The notes under the pieces are model-generated. The model saw nothing but the letters and a program-made list of their open reading frames with translations, was not told the origin of the DNA and did no database searches. A stretch of 64,000 nucleotides of DNA from Acrasis kona. Lineage: Eukaryota > Heterolobosea > Eutetramitea > Acrasida > Acrasidae. The translations under genes were made by a program, and so were the position numbers. Shown in pieces: positions 22,049 to 31,111 of the stretch (its first letter is position 1; each line of letters opens with the position of its first letter). Location: positions 22,126 through 86,125 of the forward strand of contig JAOPGA020001209.1 in the NCBI GenBank assembly GCA_026419775.2. The letters are read 5' to 3'.

Positions 22049-23192
22049 TTAGTACTCACGAGGACGCTTGGGAGCCCTATCATCAAAGTCATCGTATCGC
22101 CTCTTGTTGTATCCACCACCTCCATTTCCACCTCTTCTGTCGTTAAATCCACCTCCTCTTTCGTCATTGTATCGATCTCTGCCACCGCCGCCGCCATTGT
22201 AGCCACCGCCACCTCTATAACCAATACCTGAACGATTTCTATCGTTGAATCCACCTCCTCCACCTCCACCGCGATGGTAAGGTGCAGATCTATCATTGCT
22301 GCGATTTCCGTGATAGCTGCCGCTGTCTCTTCCACCGCCGCCACCACCTCTGTAAACATTACCGCCAGAATATGACGAAGATGAAGCCTGCTCACGCTGC
22401 GCTCTGATGACGTCTGCTTTTGGTTTTGTAGCACGTGTATTACCTATTCCACCGCCGAGGCGACGAGGTCTCCAATTACGCACAGTGCGACCTCTTTCCA
22501 CATCCACCATGACCCTATAATTGTCAATGTTTTTCGCATCTCCATGCTTGTAAGCCTCTGTTGCATCTGCAGAATCCTCGTACTCAATAAAGGCATAACC
22601 TCTTGATTTGCCATTACTGTCCTTGACAATCCTACAACTTTTTATTTTACCATATTCAGAAAACTCTTGTGTGAGTGTCTCCTCTGTAGTTTGGTAGTTC
22701 TATAATAATGTTAAAAGAGTCATTCGTAAAGAAACGTACGAGTTTTGTAACAAAGATTGTGTTTCGAGGGTCGCCAGTAATATTTGGATCGTTTTGAGGA
22801 TCCCCTGAGGATTACACATTTAAAGTAGGTTAGAACTTACATTTTTTCAGCTCTTCTCTAATTTTTGCTTCCCCTCTCGCCTTTTTATCGTTTTCAATCC
22901 TTTCCTTCCTCTGCCGTCTGCTTTCAGGAGGTTCATAAGGGTTTGTTAATTTATCGTGTTCCTCCTGGGTTTCAAAGCGATCGATGTATTGAGAAACGCC
23001 AGTATAAGGAGGTATGGGTGCTTTTTCCACTGGGGGAATGTATTCAAGAGGAGGTCTTGGCGTGAATAAAGCAATTATCCCTGGTGGTAAACAATTAGGA
23101 TTATAAATCGGGGCTTGCGCCTGTTGCTGAAATCCTGGATAGTTGAATTGTGGTGGCATCCCGATAGGAAAGCGACCCGGTTGGTTCATCAT
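22049..23192 (-). CDS. SNRNP70: U1 snRNP 70 kDa protein
   Basis: U1-70K binds stem-loop I of U1 snRNA and helps define 5' splice sites. The N-terminal part (exon from 23192) has the U1-70K N-domain: LPPGIIALFTPRPPLEYIPP, then GVSQYIDRFE and a basic helix. Two small introns (about 22690-22840) lead into an RRM with SRGYAFIEYE as RNP1, followed by the family-specific VDVERGRTVRNWRPRRLGGG. The C-terminus is Gly/Arg/Tyr-rich with GGGGG tracts, in place of the Arg/Asp/Glu-rich tail of animals. It is convergent with the uS7 gene, 170 bp away. Confidence 0.93.
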
Positions 23193-23445
23193 CTGTATTC
23201 AAGTTTGTTGAATATTTGGATTGTCAACCTGAGCTTTTGGTTTATGCTGCCAAACATTGACCCAAGTTTATCGAGGTCCCCAAAACAAAACGATCGTATT
23301 TTTACACGACTACCAGAAATAGTATGTTTATTTTGACCACGAAGAGCTGAATCACAAACTTCAGAATGAAAATCCTAGGGTCAGCTCATCACCGGCATTT
23401 CCTGGACAAGTACGGGGCTTACCTCCATACCAAAACGTAAACGAA

Positions 23446-24891
23446 ATGCCACAAGTTTTACGAACCCCCTTGATGCGAAATCCAATGATTGGGACGCCGA
23501 TGATGCAAAATCCGATGCACAACCCGAACTATATGAATCAAATGCAAAACCCCATGATGCAAAATTCAATGTCACAAAACCCAATGATGCACAACCCAAC
23601 CATTCAGAACATGTACAATCCCGTGATGCAAAATCCCATGATGCAGAATTCAATGTCACAAAATCCAATGATGCAAAGTGCAATGTCACAAAACCCAATG
23701 ATGCAAAATGCAATGATGCAGAATCCACTTCTCATGCAGCAAATGATGCAAAACCCCATGGTACAAAACCAAACAATGTATCCAAACAATGCAGCCTTCA
23801 ATCAACAAACCCAAAAAGCACAAAGCGTCAATGAACTGATAATATCACACAGTGACACATCAGAATCAGAGGATGAAGTCAAGAAGAAGAAAAAGAAGAA
23901 AAAGAAAAAGAAGAAATCTTCCGACGAATCAGAGTCTGACCAAGAAAGAAGAAGAAGAAGGAAGAAATCATCAAGAAAAAAGAAAGCGGAATCTTCCGAC
24001 GCCAGCACTGACTCTAATTCTGATGACGAAAAGTCACACAGAAGAAGGAAAAGTCTTTCAAAAGAAACTCCTAGGAATCGTAATGACGACATTAGTCAAC
24101 TCAAGGCCCTTGACATAAAGAAAAGAAAAAAGATTAATAAACTAGCACAACCACTTTTTGACCGTATTATGATTGAAGTCCTTAAGGAATTGGCTCATGA
24201 TGTTGTAAGGGTAGAGGTCTATTCGTACAAAGAATGGATAGAATCTCAAAAGACTAAAGAGCGTCAAAGAAAGATTGATCAAGTGTCTTACATGTTGAGT
24301 GCTGATATTGTAAACGAAACCATCGATGAGTTGACAAGACAACTCACGATTGAGGCCGCAAGAAGTATAATTGCAGATCATGTCAACAACGAAAAATCAA
24401 CTACCTCCTCTTCTTTCAAGTTGTTTGGAGAAGATAAGGATGTTTGGGAACTTGTCATGTCTGATATTATAATTTATAGTTTGAAAGATTTTGTCAGAGA
24501 TGTTGCAAAGCAGAGCATTTTTGAAATGGTTGCAGAGTATGTTGTTACGGAACAAATTGTAGATAGTATTGTACAGGAGCATGCAAGAGATATTGCAATG
24601 TTTGAATTAATGTTACTAGATGGTGTGCAAGTAGAGAAGTTGATTGACGCAAAGATGGATTGTGTACTGGACATGTGCATGCTGGAATGTATTTTAGGTA
24701 ATGTCTTGTTGGGAGCGGAATACTTTGAACACATGATATTCATGGAGGGCTGCATGTATACTTTGTTGGACCAATTATCTTTAGAGTATACATTACAAAT
24801 GTATTTCAAGTCAGTTGGTGTCAAGAAGTTTGTAGAAGACGCTACAAGAGGTGCTATAGATCAACTTTTATTTGAAAGAAATAAAGTGTGA
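23446..24891 (+). CDS. Met/Asn/Pro/Gln-repeat protein with helical C-terminal domain
   Basis: Not recognised. The 481-aa product has three parts: residues 1-115 with about 20 copies of a PMMQN/SMSQN-type repeat; residues 120-220 of mixed Lys-, Arg/Ser- and Glu-rich low complexity (KKKKKKKKKKKK, RRRRRKKSSRKKK), likely disordered and nuclear; and residues 230-481, an alpha-helical domain rich in Ile, Val, Met and acidic residues. The domain repeats helices such as LFDRIMIEVLKELAHDVV and AKQSIFEMVAEYVV. The frame is open upstream to about 23322 without an ATG, so a further 5' exon is possible. The helical segment vaguely recalls SAC3/GANP-type C-terminal helices, but this is not a confident call. 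Confidence 0.7.
   Translation: MPQVLRTPLMRNPMIGTPMMQNPMHNPNYMNQMQNPMMQNSMSQNPMMHNPTIQNMYNPVMQNPMMQNSMSQNPMMQSAMSQNPMMQNAMMQNPLLMQQMMQNPMVQNQTMYPNNAAFNQQTQKAQSVNELIISHSDTSESEDEVKKKKKKKKKKKKSSDESESDQERRRRRKKSSRKKKAESSDASTDSNSDDEKSHRRRKSLSKETPRNRNDDISQLKALDIKKRKKINKLAQPLFDRIMIEVLKELAHDVVRVEVYSYKEWIESQKTKERQRKIDQVSYMLSADIVNETIDELTRQLTIEAARSIIADHVNNEKSTTSSSFKLFGEDKDVWELVMSDIIIYSLKDFVRDVAKQSIFEMVAEYVVTEQIVDSIVQEHARDIAMFELMLLDGVQVEKLIDAKMDCVLDMCMLECILGNVLLGAEYFEHMIFMEGCMYTLLDQLSLEYTLQMYFKSVGVKKFVEDATRGAIDQLLFERNKV
23476..23765 (+). repeat. In-frame minisatellite (ccaatgatgcaaaa-type)
   Basis: Near-identical 12-15 base units (CCAATGATGCAAAA and AATTCAATGTCACAAAA types) are repeated about twenty times within the coding region described above and encode PMMQN and SMSQN. 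Units differ mainly at third positions, with several near-exact blocks, which points to recent slippage or unequal exchange. Confidence 0.75.
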
Positions 24892-24900
24892 CTTGACTAT

Positions 24901-25673
24901 TTATTCTTGTTGTACAATGTCTTTTAAATTCATGAGGTCATGTATGACATAGTCTGGTTGATCTTCTTCAACGCACTTGTCGTGTGTCTCCGTCCAGTGT
25001 TCTTCCGTTGTAAATAGACATGTTTGAGCGCCTGCAGCTTTTCCATAAGCAATATCGTGGTGTGAATCTCCGACCATCAAAATGTTTTTGGTTGGGGTGT
25101 CGAATTCCTTAGATATGTGCAAAAGCGACCCTGGATGTGGTTTATATGGTAGAAAATCACGTGAGATGTAAATGTTGAAGCAATCTGTGTCTTTTCCCAA
25201 CTTCTTTTTGAAGTGGTCAAGACCTGCTGCAGAGTTTCTAGTCACAATGGCGAGCTTTTTGTTATAAAGCTCTGTTGATCTGAAATAATTTATGAGCGAT
25301 TCGAGGTTAGGTTGATATGCAACGCGGTCGCGTGCTTCTTCTTCAATATCATGGATGATACTAAACAGTCTGTCTCGTTCGTTTTTGTCTTGCACGGCAT
25401 AAATCTTATCAAGCAGATCTCCCTCAAGAATGGCAGTCTCTGTTCTAATAAATGGTTAGGCACACTAAGTTGTTAATATACCTCATCTTGTTAAAGTCAA
25501 TAACTGGAAGGGTCAGTGTTCCATCTGATGGGTAAGCAATTGTTTATTTAAACTTTTCGCTTACCAAGGTCGAACACCATTGCTTTCACTTTATTCTTCT
25601 GATATGAAGTACTACGAAAATAAAATCCATTTTTGACTGTCACTTTATCATACAGGTTCACTGACCTTCTCAT
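24901..25673 (-). CDS. HAD-superfamily phosphatase (phosphoglycolate phosphatase-like)
   Basis: A hydrolase with all four HAD motifs once introns are removed: VFDLDGTLT (nucleophile and acid Asp), VTRNS (motif II), a Lys in DFLPYKPHP, and GDSHHD (acidic motif). A helical cap lies between motifs I and II. The best model starts at an ATG at 25673 with an 8-nt first exon, then exons joined at DGT and MRTET. The total is about 215 aa. Members of this subgroup act on phosphoglycolate or related small phosphates, but substrate cannot be inferred. Its stop lies 9 bp from that of the Met/Asn/Pro-repeat gene. Confidence 0.82.
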
Positions 25674-25811
25674 TTTCTATTTATACACTGCTTTCTGCCG
25701 ATTACAACATTTTTACTTTCGCAATACTCGTGTGAGGAGACAAGATGAAGATGGATACTACCTGTTAAGAACTTAAATCAAAAGCAATAATGATAGAAGA
25801 ACACAATGGAA

Positions 25812-25919
25812 TTAACCGGAAACTAAATAACGAATCTTCAGCCCTTTGCGGTCAATAGACAACCCTTCGCGGATGCCCTCAATATAATCATTGATGGGTA
25901 CAATTCTGTTCGACGACAT
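25812..25919 (-). CDS. Short ORF, 35 aa, unknown
   Basis: An ATG-initiated frame (MSSNRIVPINDYIEGIREGL) of 35 codons lies between the HAD and tubulin genes. An alternative model removes an intron beginning at GTTTCC and ending at AACAG and extends it by about 18 residues. The sequence looks protein-like and could be a small membrane-complex or mitochondrial subunit, but nothing specific was recognised. Confidence 0.35.
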   Translation of the reverse strand: MSSNRIVPINDYIEGIREGLSIDRKGLKIRYLVSG

Positions 25920-25976
25920 CTCTATTAGTATTCTACCAAATTATTTGACGGTTAAAATTTATTATCAGCACACAAA

Positions 25977-27299
25977 CTATTCCTCTTCTTCTTCCTCATC
26001 TTCTTTCTCATCTTCACGTACATCTAATGCTTGATACTCTGAAATGATGTCAGCCAAATTAGACCTTGCCTCTGTAAAATCCATCTCATCCATGCCCTCG
26101 TCTTTATACCAATGAAAGAATGCTTTTCTACGGAACATGACATCAAACTGTCTAAGAATTCTATCGAACATTGAGCAAATGGAGGTTGAATTACAGATTA
26201 GTGTTGCAGACATGCCAAGTCCTACGGGTGGGTTGTTACATATTGTAGACATGATATTGTTGGGAATCCAACTAACAGAGTGTCTTCCAATTGTTCTAAT
26301 CTTCAACAATTGTTCATCTACTACTTGAGTTGCTATATCACCTCTATAAATTACTGAGGTTGTCAACAATCTACCGTTCTTCAGATCTCCCTCTGACATT
26401 GTGTTTCTAAGGTCAAAGAGCTGTTGTGTTATATCTTCCACCGTTAGTTTTCTGTAGACTACTGAATTAGGTGGTGTGTGAGGGGAGTAACTCATCATAA
26501 AGTAGTGGAGCCTTGGGAACGGAACGAGATTTACTGCCATCTTTCGTAAATCTGCATTGAGTTGGCCAGGGAAGCGAAGTGAACATGTCAGTCCTGACAT
26601 GGCCATGCTGACGACCTCATTCATCTTGGAGAAACTAGGTTTTTTGATGTCAAGATTCTTCTCACAAATGCGATAAAGTGACTCATTGTCAATTGATATT
26701 GTTTGATCTGCCTTCTCTGTGATTTGATGCATGGCTAATGTTGTGTTGTATGCTTCCACTACAGTGTCACTAACTGAACTGGATGGAAACACTGAAAACG
26801 TCATGATGATTTTATCATTGTATTCGTCGCGAATTTTCTCAGTTAGCAGCGAGCCAAAGCCTGATCCGGTTCCACCACCTAATGAGTGGACAAGTTGAAA
26901 ACCTTGCATGCATTCGCATACTTCTGCTTCTTTTCTGATTATATCCATCGCTTCTTCAGCAGATTCAGCACCCTCTGTGAGGTATCCTTTCGCAAAGTTG
27001 TTACCAGCACCAGTTCCAGATCCAAAAAAATTATTAGGCTGGAAAATCCCTCCAATACTACTAGCTCTCAAGTTATTCAGTGCACCTTCCTCTAAATCTA
27101 GTAAGCACGCTCTTGGAATCTGTCTTCCACCTGGTCCCTCTTGATAGTATACATTTGTTCTCAACTTTTGTTCTAAGCTGGCATCCTTTAAAAAGAATCC
27201 ATCGCGGTCGATGTTGTGTTCTCCATTCAAAACCTCCCAATACCTTTGGCCCAATTGGTTACCACATTGACCGACTTGCAAGAATACAATTTCTCTCAT
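25977..27299 (-). CDS. Divergent beta-tubulin
   Basis: A beta-tubulin of 440 aa without introns. It keeps MREI (autoregulation signal), the GTP loop GGGTGSG, RFPGQLNADLRK, WIPNN and the acidic C-terminal tail (DEKEDEEEEEE). It differs from canonical beta-tubulin at very many positions that are nearly fixed elsewhere: MREIVFLQVGQCGNQLG, NVYYQEGPGG, GIFQPNNFFGSGTGAGNN, and YFMMSYSPHTPPNS where others have FFMPGFAPLTS. Naegleria is known to build its spindle from distinct, fast-evolving mitotic tubulins and its flagella from conserved ones. This gene fits the mitotic type, by inference. Expression timing cannot be judged here. Confidence 0.93.
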   Translation of the reverse strand: MREIVFLQVGQCGNQLGQRYWEVLNGEHNIDRDGFFLKDASLEQKLRTNVYYQEGPGGRQIPRACLLDLEEGALNNLRASSIGGIFQPNNFFGSGTGAGNNFAKGYLTEGAESAEEAMDIIRKEAEVCECMQGFQLVHSLGGGTGSGFGSLLTEKIRDEYNDKIIMTFSVFPSSSVSDTVVEAYNTTLAMHQITEKADQTISIDNESLYRICEKNLDIKKPSFSKMNEVVSMAMSGLTCSLRFPGQLNADLRKMAVNLVPFPRLHYFMMSYSPHTPPNSVVYRKLTVEDITQQLFDLRNTMSEGDLKNGRLLTTSVIYRGDIATQVVDEQLLKIRTIGRHSVSWIPNNIMSTICNNPPVGLGMSATLICNSTSICSMFDRILRQFDVMFRRKAFFHWYKDEGMDEMDFTEARSNLADIISEYQALDVREDEKEDEEEEEE

Positions 27300-27464
27300 T
27301 GTTGTTTGTGTTTGATTTGTTTTGAAAGGTATACATCCACTGAAATGCTTTTATATTCGTAGGTTCAGCATTATAATTATTGATTAGTCATCTAATTAGT
27401 ATAATATCGCGTCCACAGTCAAAAACAACAATAATTACAACAAACAGCGTTACAATAATAATTT

Positions 27465-28759
27465 TTATTGGGAGTCATCGTCGTCATCATCGTCATCATC
27501 TTCATCATCTTCATCATCATCATCTTCATCGTCCTCTTCGTCATCGTCGTCATCATCTCCTCTTCTATTGATACGTAAAGTCCTTCTAAAGTTCTTCTTA
27601 AACTCATCTTCCTCCTCATCTTCTTCATCGTCCTCTTCATGTGTGGGAACGGGTTCTTCTCCTCTATTCCAAACATACACAGTCTCGTCCCACGAACAAG
27701 TGGCAATTTCGTCAGGATTTTCCAAACTAAAGTCTAAAAGATTAATTGTGAAAAAAAATGAAAAGTGTGTGCGTTACCTAAACCGACTACAAACTCTCTG
27801 TGATGTTCGTATTTTTCGATTAGTGCATCTTCTTTTTCACTATCCCATATCATTAAGGTCATATCGTAGGAACATGAGGCAATGATTGACTCGTCGTGAG
27901 GCGAACATTTTAAACGTCTTACGGCATAGTCATGACCACGTAGAGTGTTGATCTCTAAGAAGCAGAGTTTATAAAAAATGAGAAATGAAGAATGAACTAA
28001 CCTTGATCTGGATTGCGCGTATCCCATATCTTGATGGTCTTATCCACGCTACCACTAACTAGAATGTTTTCGTTGTACTTGTTCCAGTCGCAAGTCAATA
28101 TTTCGTAGTTGGAGTGACCTCTGATGGTTTGAATGGACGCTACGTCGTTGACATCCCAAATTTTCAAGGTGTGGTCTCCTGAGGCTGAAGCAAAAGTGTC
28201 ATTGCTGGTGGGATTCCAAATGGTGCTGTAGACACAATAGCTTTTAGGATTATAGTATCAAGTATCATGCGGTGTATACTTACGTATGTTCGTCGAAAGT
28301 CTCTATGCTTGTATCCTCGCCAACAGCCCATACTTTGATGGAATTATCCCAACTTCCAGTTACATAGGTGTCTTTTCCCGTAAGGTTCCAATCTACTGAA
28401 TATACCTCTTTTGAGTGTTCATTCAAAGATCTGTAAGGGTTATCCGGTGATGATAGATCCCATATTTTAATACTTCCGTCGCCACTCACGGATACCTAGA
28501 TATGAATAAACAACAACGTCTCATTAGTTACCAGCTGGTTTTCATTTTCTTCGTTCCAACAACAATCGTAAAGACCATCTTGAGTATCGTATTGTGATTC
28601 TCTTTCTATTATACCGGCATCTTCCACCTTTCTTAATATGTATTGTCTTCCATTACCCACGATTCCAAAATGTTGAGCGGTAGCAACAGCTAATTTATCT
28701 TCCTCAAACGGGCTAAATTCTACCGCATACCCATTATACGCTGTCTTGTAAGAAGGCAT
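27465..28759 (-). CDS. PEX7: PEX7, peroxisomal PTS2 receptor, with acidic tail
   Basis: The WD40 receptor that carries PTS2 proteins into peroxisomes. The N-terminus (YNGYAVEFSPFEEDKLAVAT, then FGIVGNGR) is diagnostic for PEX7. Six WD-type repeats follow over several exons, with IKIWD, LKIWD, IWDT, LMIWD and VYVWN at repeat ends. Introns are 35-60 nt. Unlike the 320-aa animal protein it continues past the propeller with an Arg-containing segment and about 60 residues that are mostly Asp and Glu. The tail is encoded by GAT/GAA-type repeats, visible on the plus strand as tca/tcg runs near 27477-27560. Confidence 0.92.
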
Positions 28760-29105
28760 TTTGGATCAAACAATTTTATGTTTGTAAACTAATTGTTTGG
28801 TGTTACAAGACGTCTGTTGTTTGTATTGAGGGTAAGGAGCATGAACAAAATTTTGATTTTTGATACTCTCACAATGCTTAATATTATAGGATTTGATGCT
28901 GGTTTCAGGTGAATATAGAGTTTTCTGGTACATTGTCTGGGCTGTCTAGGCTTGTTTTGCCACTATAGATGATTCTTAACAATCCAACAAAGCACTTTCA
29001 ATACGACTAAAATCGCGAGTATCATGCCATTAAAGTGATTATTTTATTTTACATTAAGAGTGATTGCTAAAGATATTGAGAGTTCAAAGGAATCCCGTTG
29101 AATTC
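28760..29105. other. Intergenic stretch, nothing recognised
   Basis: About 345 bp between the PEX7 start and the stop of the next small ORF. AT-rich with no long frame. It presumably contains the PEX7 promoter and the 3' UTR of the small gene. Confidence 0.4.
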
Positions 29106-29255
29106 TCATCCTTCAACCTCCATCTGGCTATCCAAAGCATCATCCTTTTCAAGTTTCTTCAAGTGCACCGCACTTTCCATCATGTTCTTGAATTTCTCAT
29201 TTATCTTGCTCGCAATTCCAACCTCGTCATTTGAGTTGTAGGTAGTGTCGGACAT
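29106..29255 (-). CDS. Small acidic helical protein, 49 aa
   Basis: An ATG frame of 49 codons (MSDTTYNSNDEVGIASKINE and onward) with a heptad-like pattern (FKNMMESAVHLKKLE) suggesting a short coiled coil. It ends in TGA at 29106. The composition and position, head to head with the CYB5D1-like gene with 73 bp between start codons, support a real gene. No family was recognised; a small subunit of a larger complex is possible. Confidence 0.45.
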   Translation of the reverse strand: MSDTTYNSNDEVGIASKINEKFKNMMESAVHLKKLEKDDALDSQMEVEG

Positions 29256-29328
29256 TAACAGCGTTTTTACGGTTTTTGATCAACAAAGAAGTTTTAACAA
29301 CTTATTAATACTCTCTTCCTATTTTTAA

Positions 29329-30042
29329 ATGAAATCAACTAGTTACAAAACGCCCAATAATGGTATAATTCGTTTACAACAATTAGAGCGCCAACAGCTC
29401 ATGGCCAAATACTGTTGCCAAAGGTACTATACATCCAAAGAGGTAGCAGATCATAACACAACTTCTGATTGTTGGGTCACTCTTCTTGGTCAGGTGTATG
29501 ATTTAAATGACCTTATAAAGCAGAACTACGGTAGTCACCTACTAGAGCCAATCATAAAAGTAGCCGGAGAGGACATTTCGCATTGGTTTGATGACAATAC
29601 CAAAGATGTCAAAACAAGAATCGACCCAGTACTTCACACAAGAAGTTACTATCTGCCAATGGGGAAATTTATTCATGCTTCTGCTTTGGAAGAATCGAGC
29701 AAACAAGTACCATGGTGGAGAGACCAGAAATATATCATTGGAAAATTGTCCCGTAAAACAAGAACAATCAGAATCATTAATACTTTAACCCACCAAGACC
29801 ATCTACTGGAGGTTTGTAGTGAAGAGACACTGAATGAAATTTTGGATAGATATTTACGATTCAACTCCCACGCTGCTAGTTATACTTGGAAGAGAATGGG
29901 ACGGAAGTTAGACATGACAATGACTTTGGATGAGAATGGTATTCCAGATGAAGATAGTGAATTCGCAGACTTGGCAATTAGAGACACTTATTACACTCCC
30001 GCTCTACATTTGTACTTTAACGACGATCTTACTGTAGGATAA
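29329..30042 (+). CDS. Cytochrome b5 domain protein, CYB5D1-like (ciliary)
   Basis: A 237-aa protein with an N-terminal cytochrome b5-like domain: YYTSKEVADHNTTSDCWVTL, then VYDLNDLI, and a heme-region block AGEDISHWF with a second His further on. The C-terminal half (VPWWRDQKYIIGKLSRKTR through RFNSHAASYTWKRMG to LHLYFNDDLTVG) is specific to the CYB5D1 family, which is associated with ciliary radial spokes. It is a single exon. I infer an axonemal role from the family. Confidence 0.85.
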   Translation: MKSTSYKTPNNGIIRLQQLERQQLMAKYCCQRYYTSKEVADHNTTSDCWVTLLGQVYDLNDLIKQNYGSHLLEPIIKVAGEDISHWFDDNTKDVKTRIDPVLHTRSYYLPMGKFIHASALEESSKQVPWWRDQKYIIGKLSRKTRTIRIINTLTHQDHLLEVCSEETLNEILDRYLRFNSHAASYTWKRMGRKLDMTMTLDENGIPDEDSEFADLAIRDTYYTPALHLYFNDDLTVG

Positions 30043-30263
30043 TATTTTGATGTGCCATTATAGAAATGTTAATAAACCTTATTGTGCATAGGTCACTTTA
30101 TTAGTTTATACTAAAGTAAATGAAAATATCTCCTTACGACATCGAGTCTAGCTGGTCCACTCCGTCGGTATAAAATGATGTTCTTCATCGTTCAACTTTG
30201 TGTGTGGATGTTCTTTTTATTTCCATCAATATTATTGTAAGGTGACAGGTGACAACGAGGAGG

Positions 30264-31040
30264 ATGTCTTTAGTTAAAGCTCAACAGTATGAGGAAGAGT
30301 TAAAGGGTTACGAAAATGACATCAGAGAGGGTATTATAAAGCTTAGAAGGCTGAAAGGAAATGACATGGACCGTGTAAGTTGATTATATACGTATTTTAA
30401 TTGTTTCTAGAAAAGAGGAGAAATAGAGGAATTCTTTGAAAAGTCGAGACGCAATTTAAAAAAGATTACTAGTCTAATGAAGACCGAACAAAACATTTCG
30501 ATCAAGGATCAAATGACAACAATCAGAGACTCACATAAACAGGAGTTTAAAAAACTAAGAGCGCAATTAGATAATATCATTCAACAAACCGAAAATAGAG
30601 ACTCTGTTGGTGTTAATGTTCAAGAAACTGTTGAAACCATCAAGGTCGAAAAGAAGAAGCCAGAGGAAGAGGAATTAAATGACCAGCTTGCAGAGCAGTT
30701 GTTCGGTCCAGTTTTTGAAACTCAAAAAGATTGCTTAGCCATCATTGACAGGTTGAATATGAAGGCGGAAGAGACGCTAGAACTTGGAGCAGAGAGTGCG
30801 GAGTTGCTAAGGCAACAAAGAGAACAATTAATTATAATAGACAAGAAGATGGACGAGTTAGGAAGTAACACAAAGAGAGCAGGAAAAGAATTGAGTGCTT
30901 TTTTCCGCAAGTTAGCAACTGACAAATTAATCATAGTTGTGTGCCTCTTGATAGGTTTGGCAGTGATCGTTGCAGTAGTTGTGAAGATTGTGTATCATGT
31001 TGTTGGTCCCGAAATAAAAAAACAACAACAAACTAAATAA
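30264..31040 (+). CDS. Qb-SNARE, NPSN/Vti1-like
   Basis: Two exons (30264-30374 and 30411-31040) encode 246 aa. An N-terminal helical bundle is followed, near residues 160-215, by a SNARE helix (EETLELGAESAELLRQQREQ through MDELGSN to LSAFFRKLATD) with Gln at the central layer. A single C-terminal membrane anchor (IIVVCLLIGLAVIVAVVVKI) and a short lumenal tail end the protein. The Qb motif is closest to the plant NPSN group. The likely role is vesicle fusion in the secretory or endosomal pathway; the exact compartment is unknown. Confidence 0.78.
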
Positions 31041-31111
31041 AGCATTGTTTTAAAATGAGTTGTAATGTTAATAATCAACTGGAACACACCACGTAACAAT
31101 CCGCCCTACAT

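Noticed and set aside
22043-22434. Thr/Val-rich frames over the U1-70K tail
   Set aside because: Shadows of the Gly/Arg-rich repeat coding sequence.
23476-23765. CRISPR-like array
   Set aside because: The repeats are in-frame coding minisatellite units without spacers, in a eukaryotic gene.
27380-27706. His-rich and Met/Lys-rich frames opposite PEX7's end
   Set aside because: Shadows of the Asp/Glu codon repeats.
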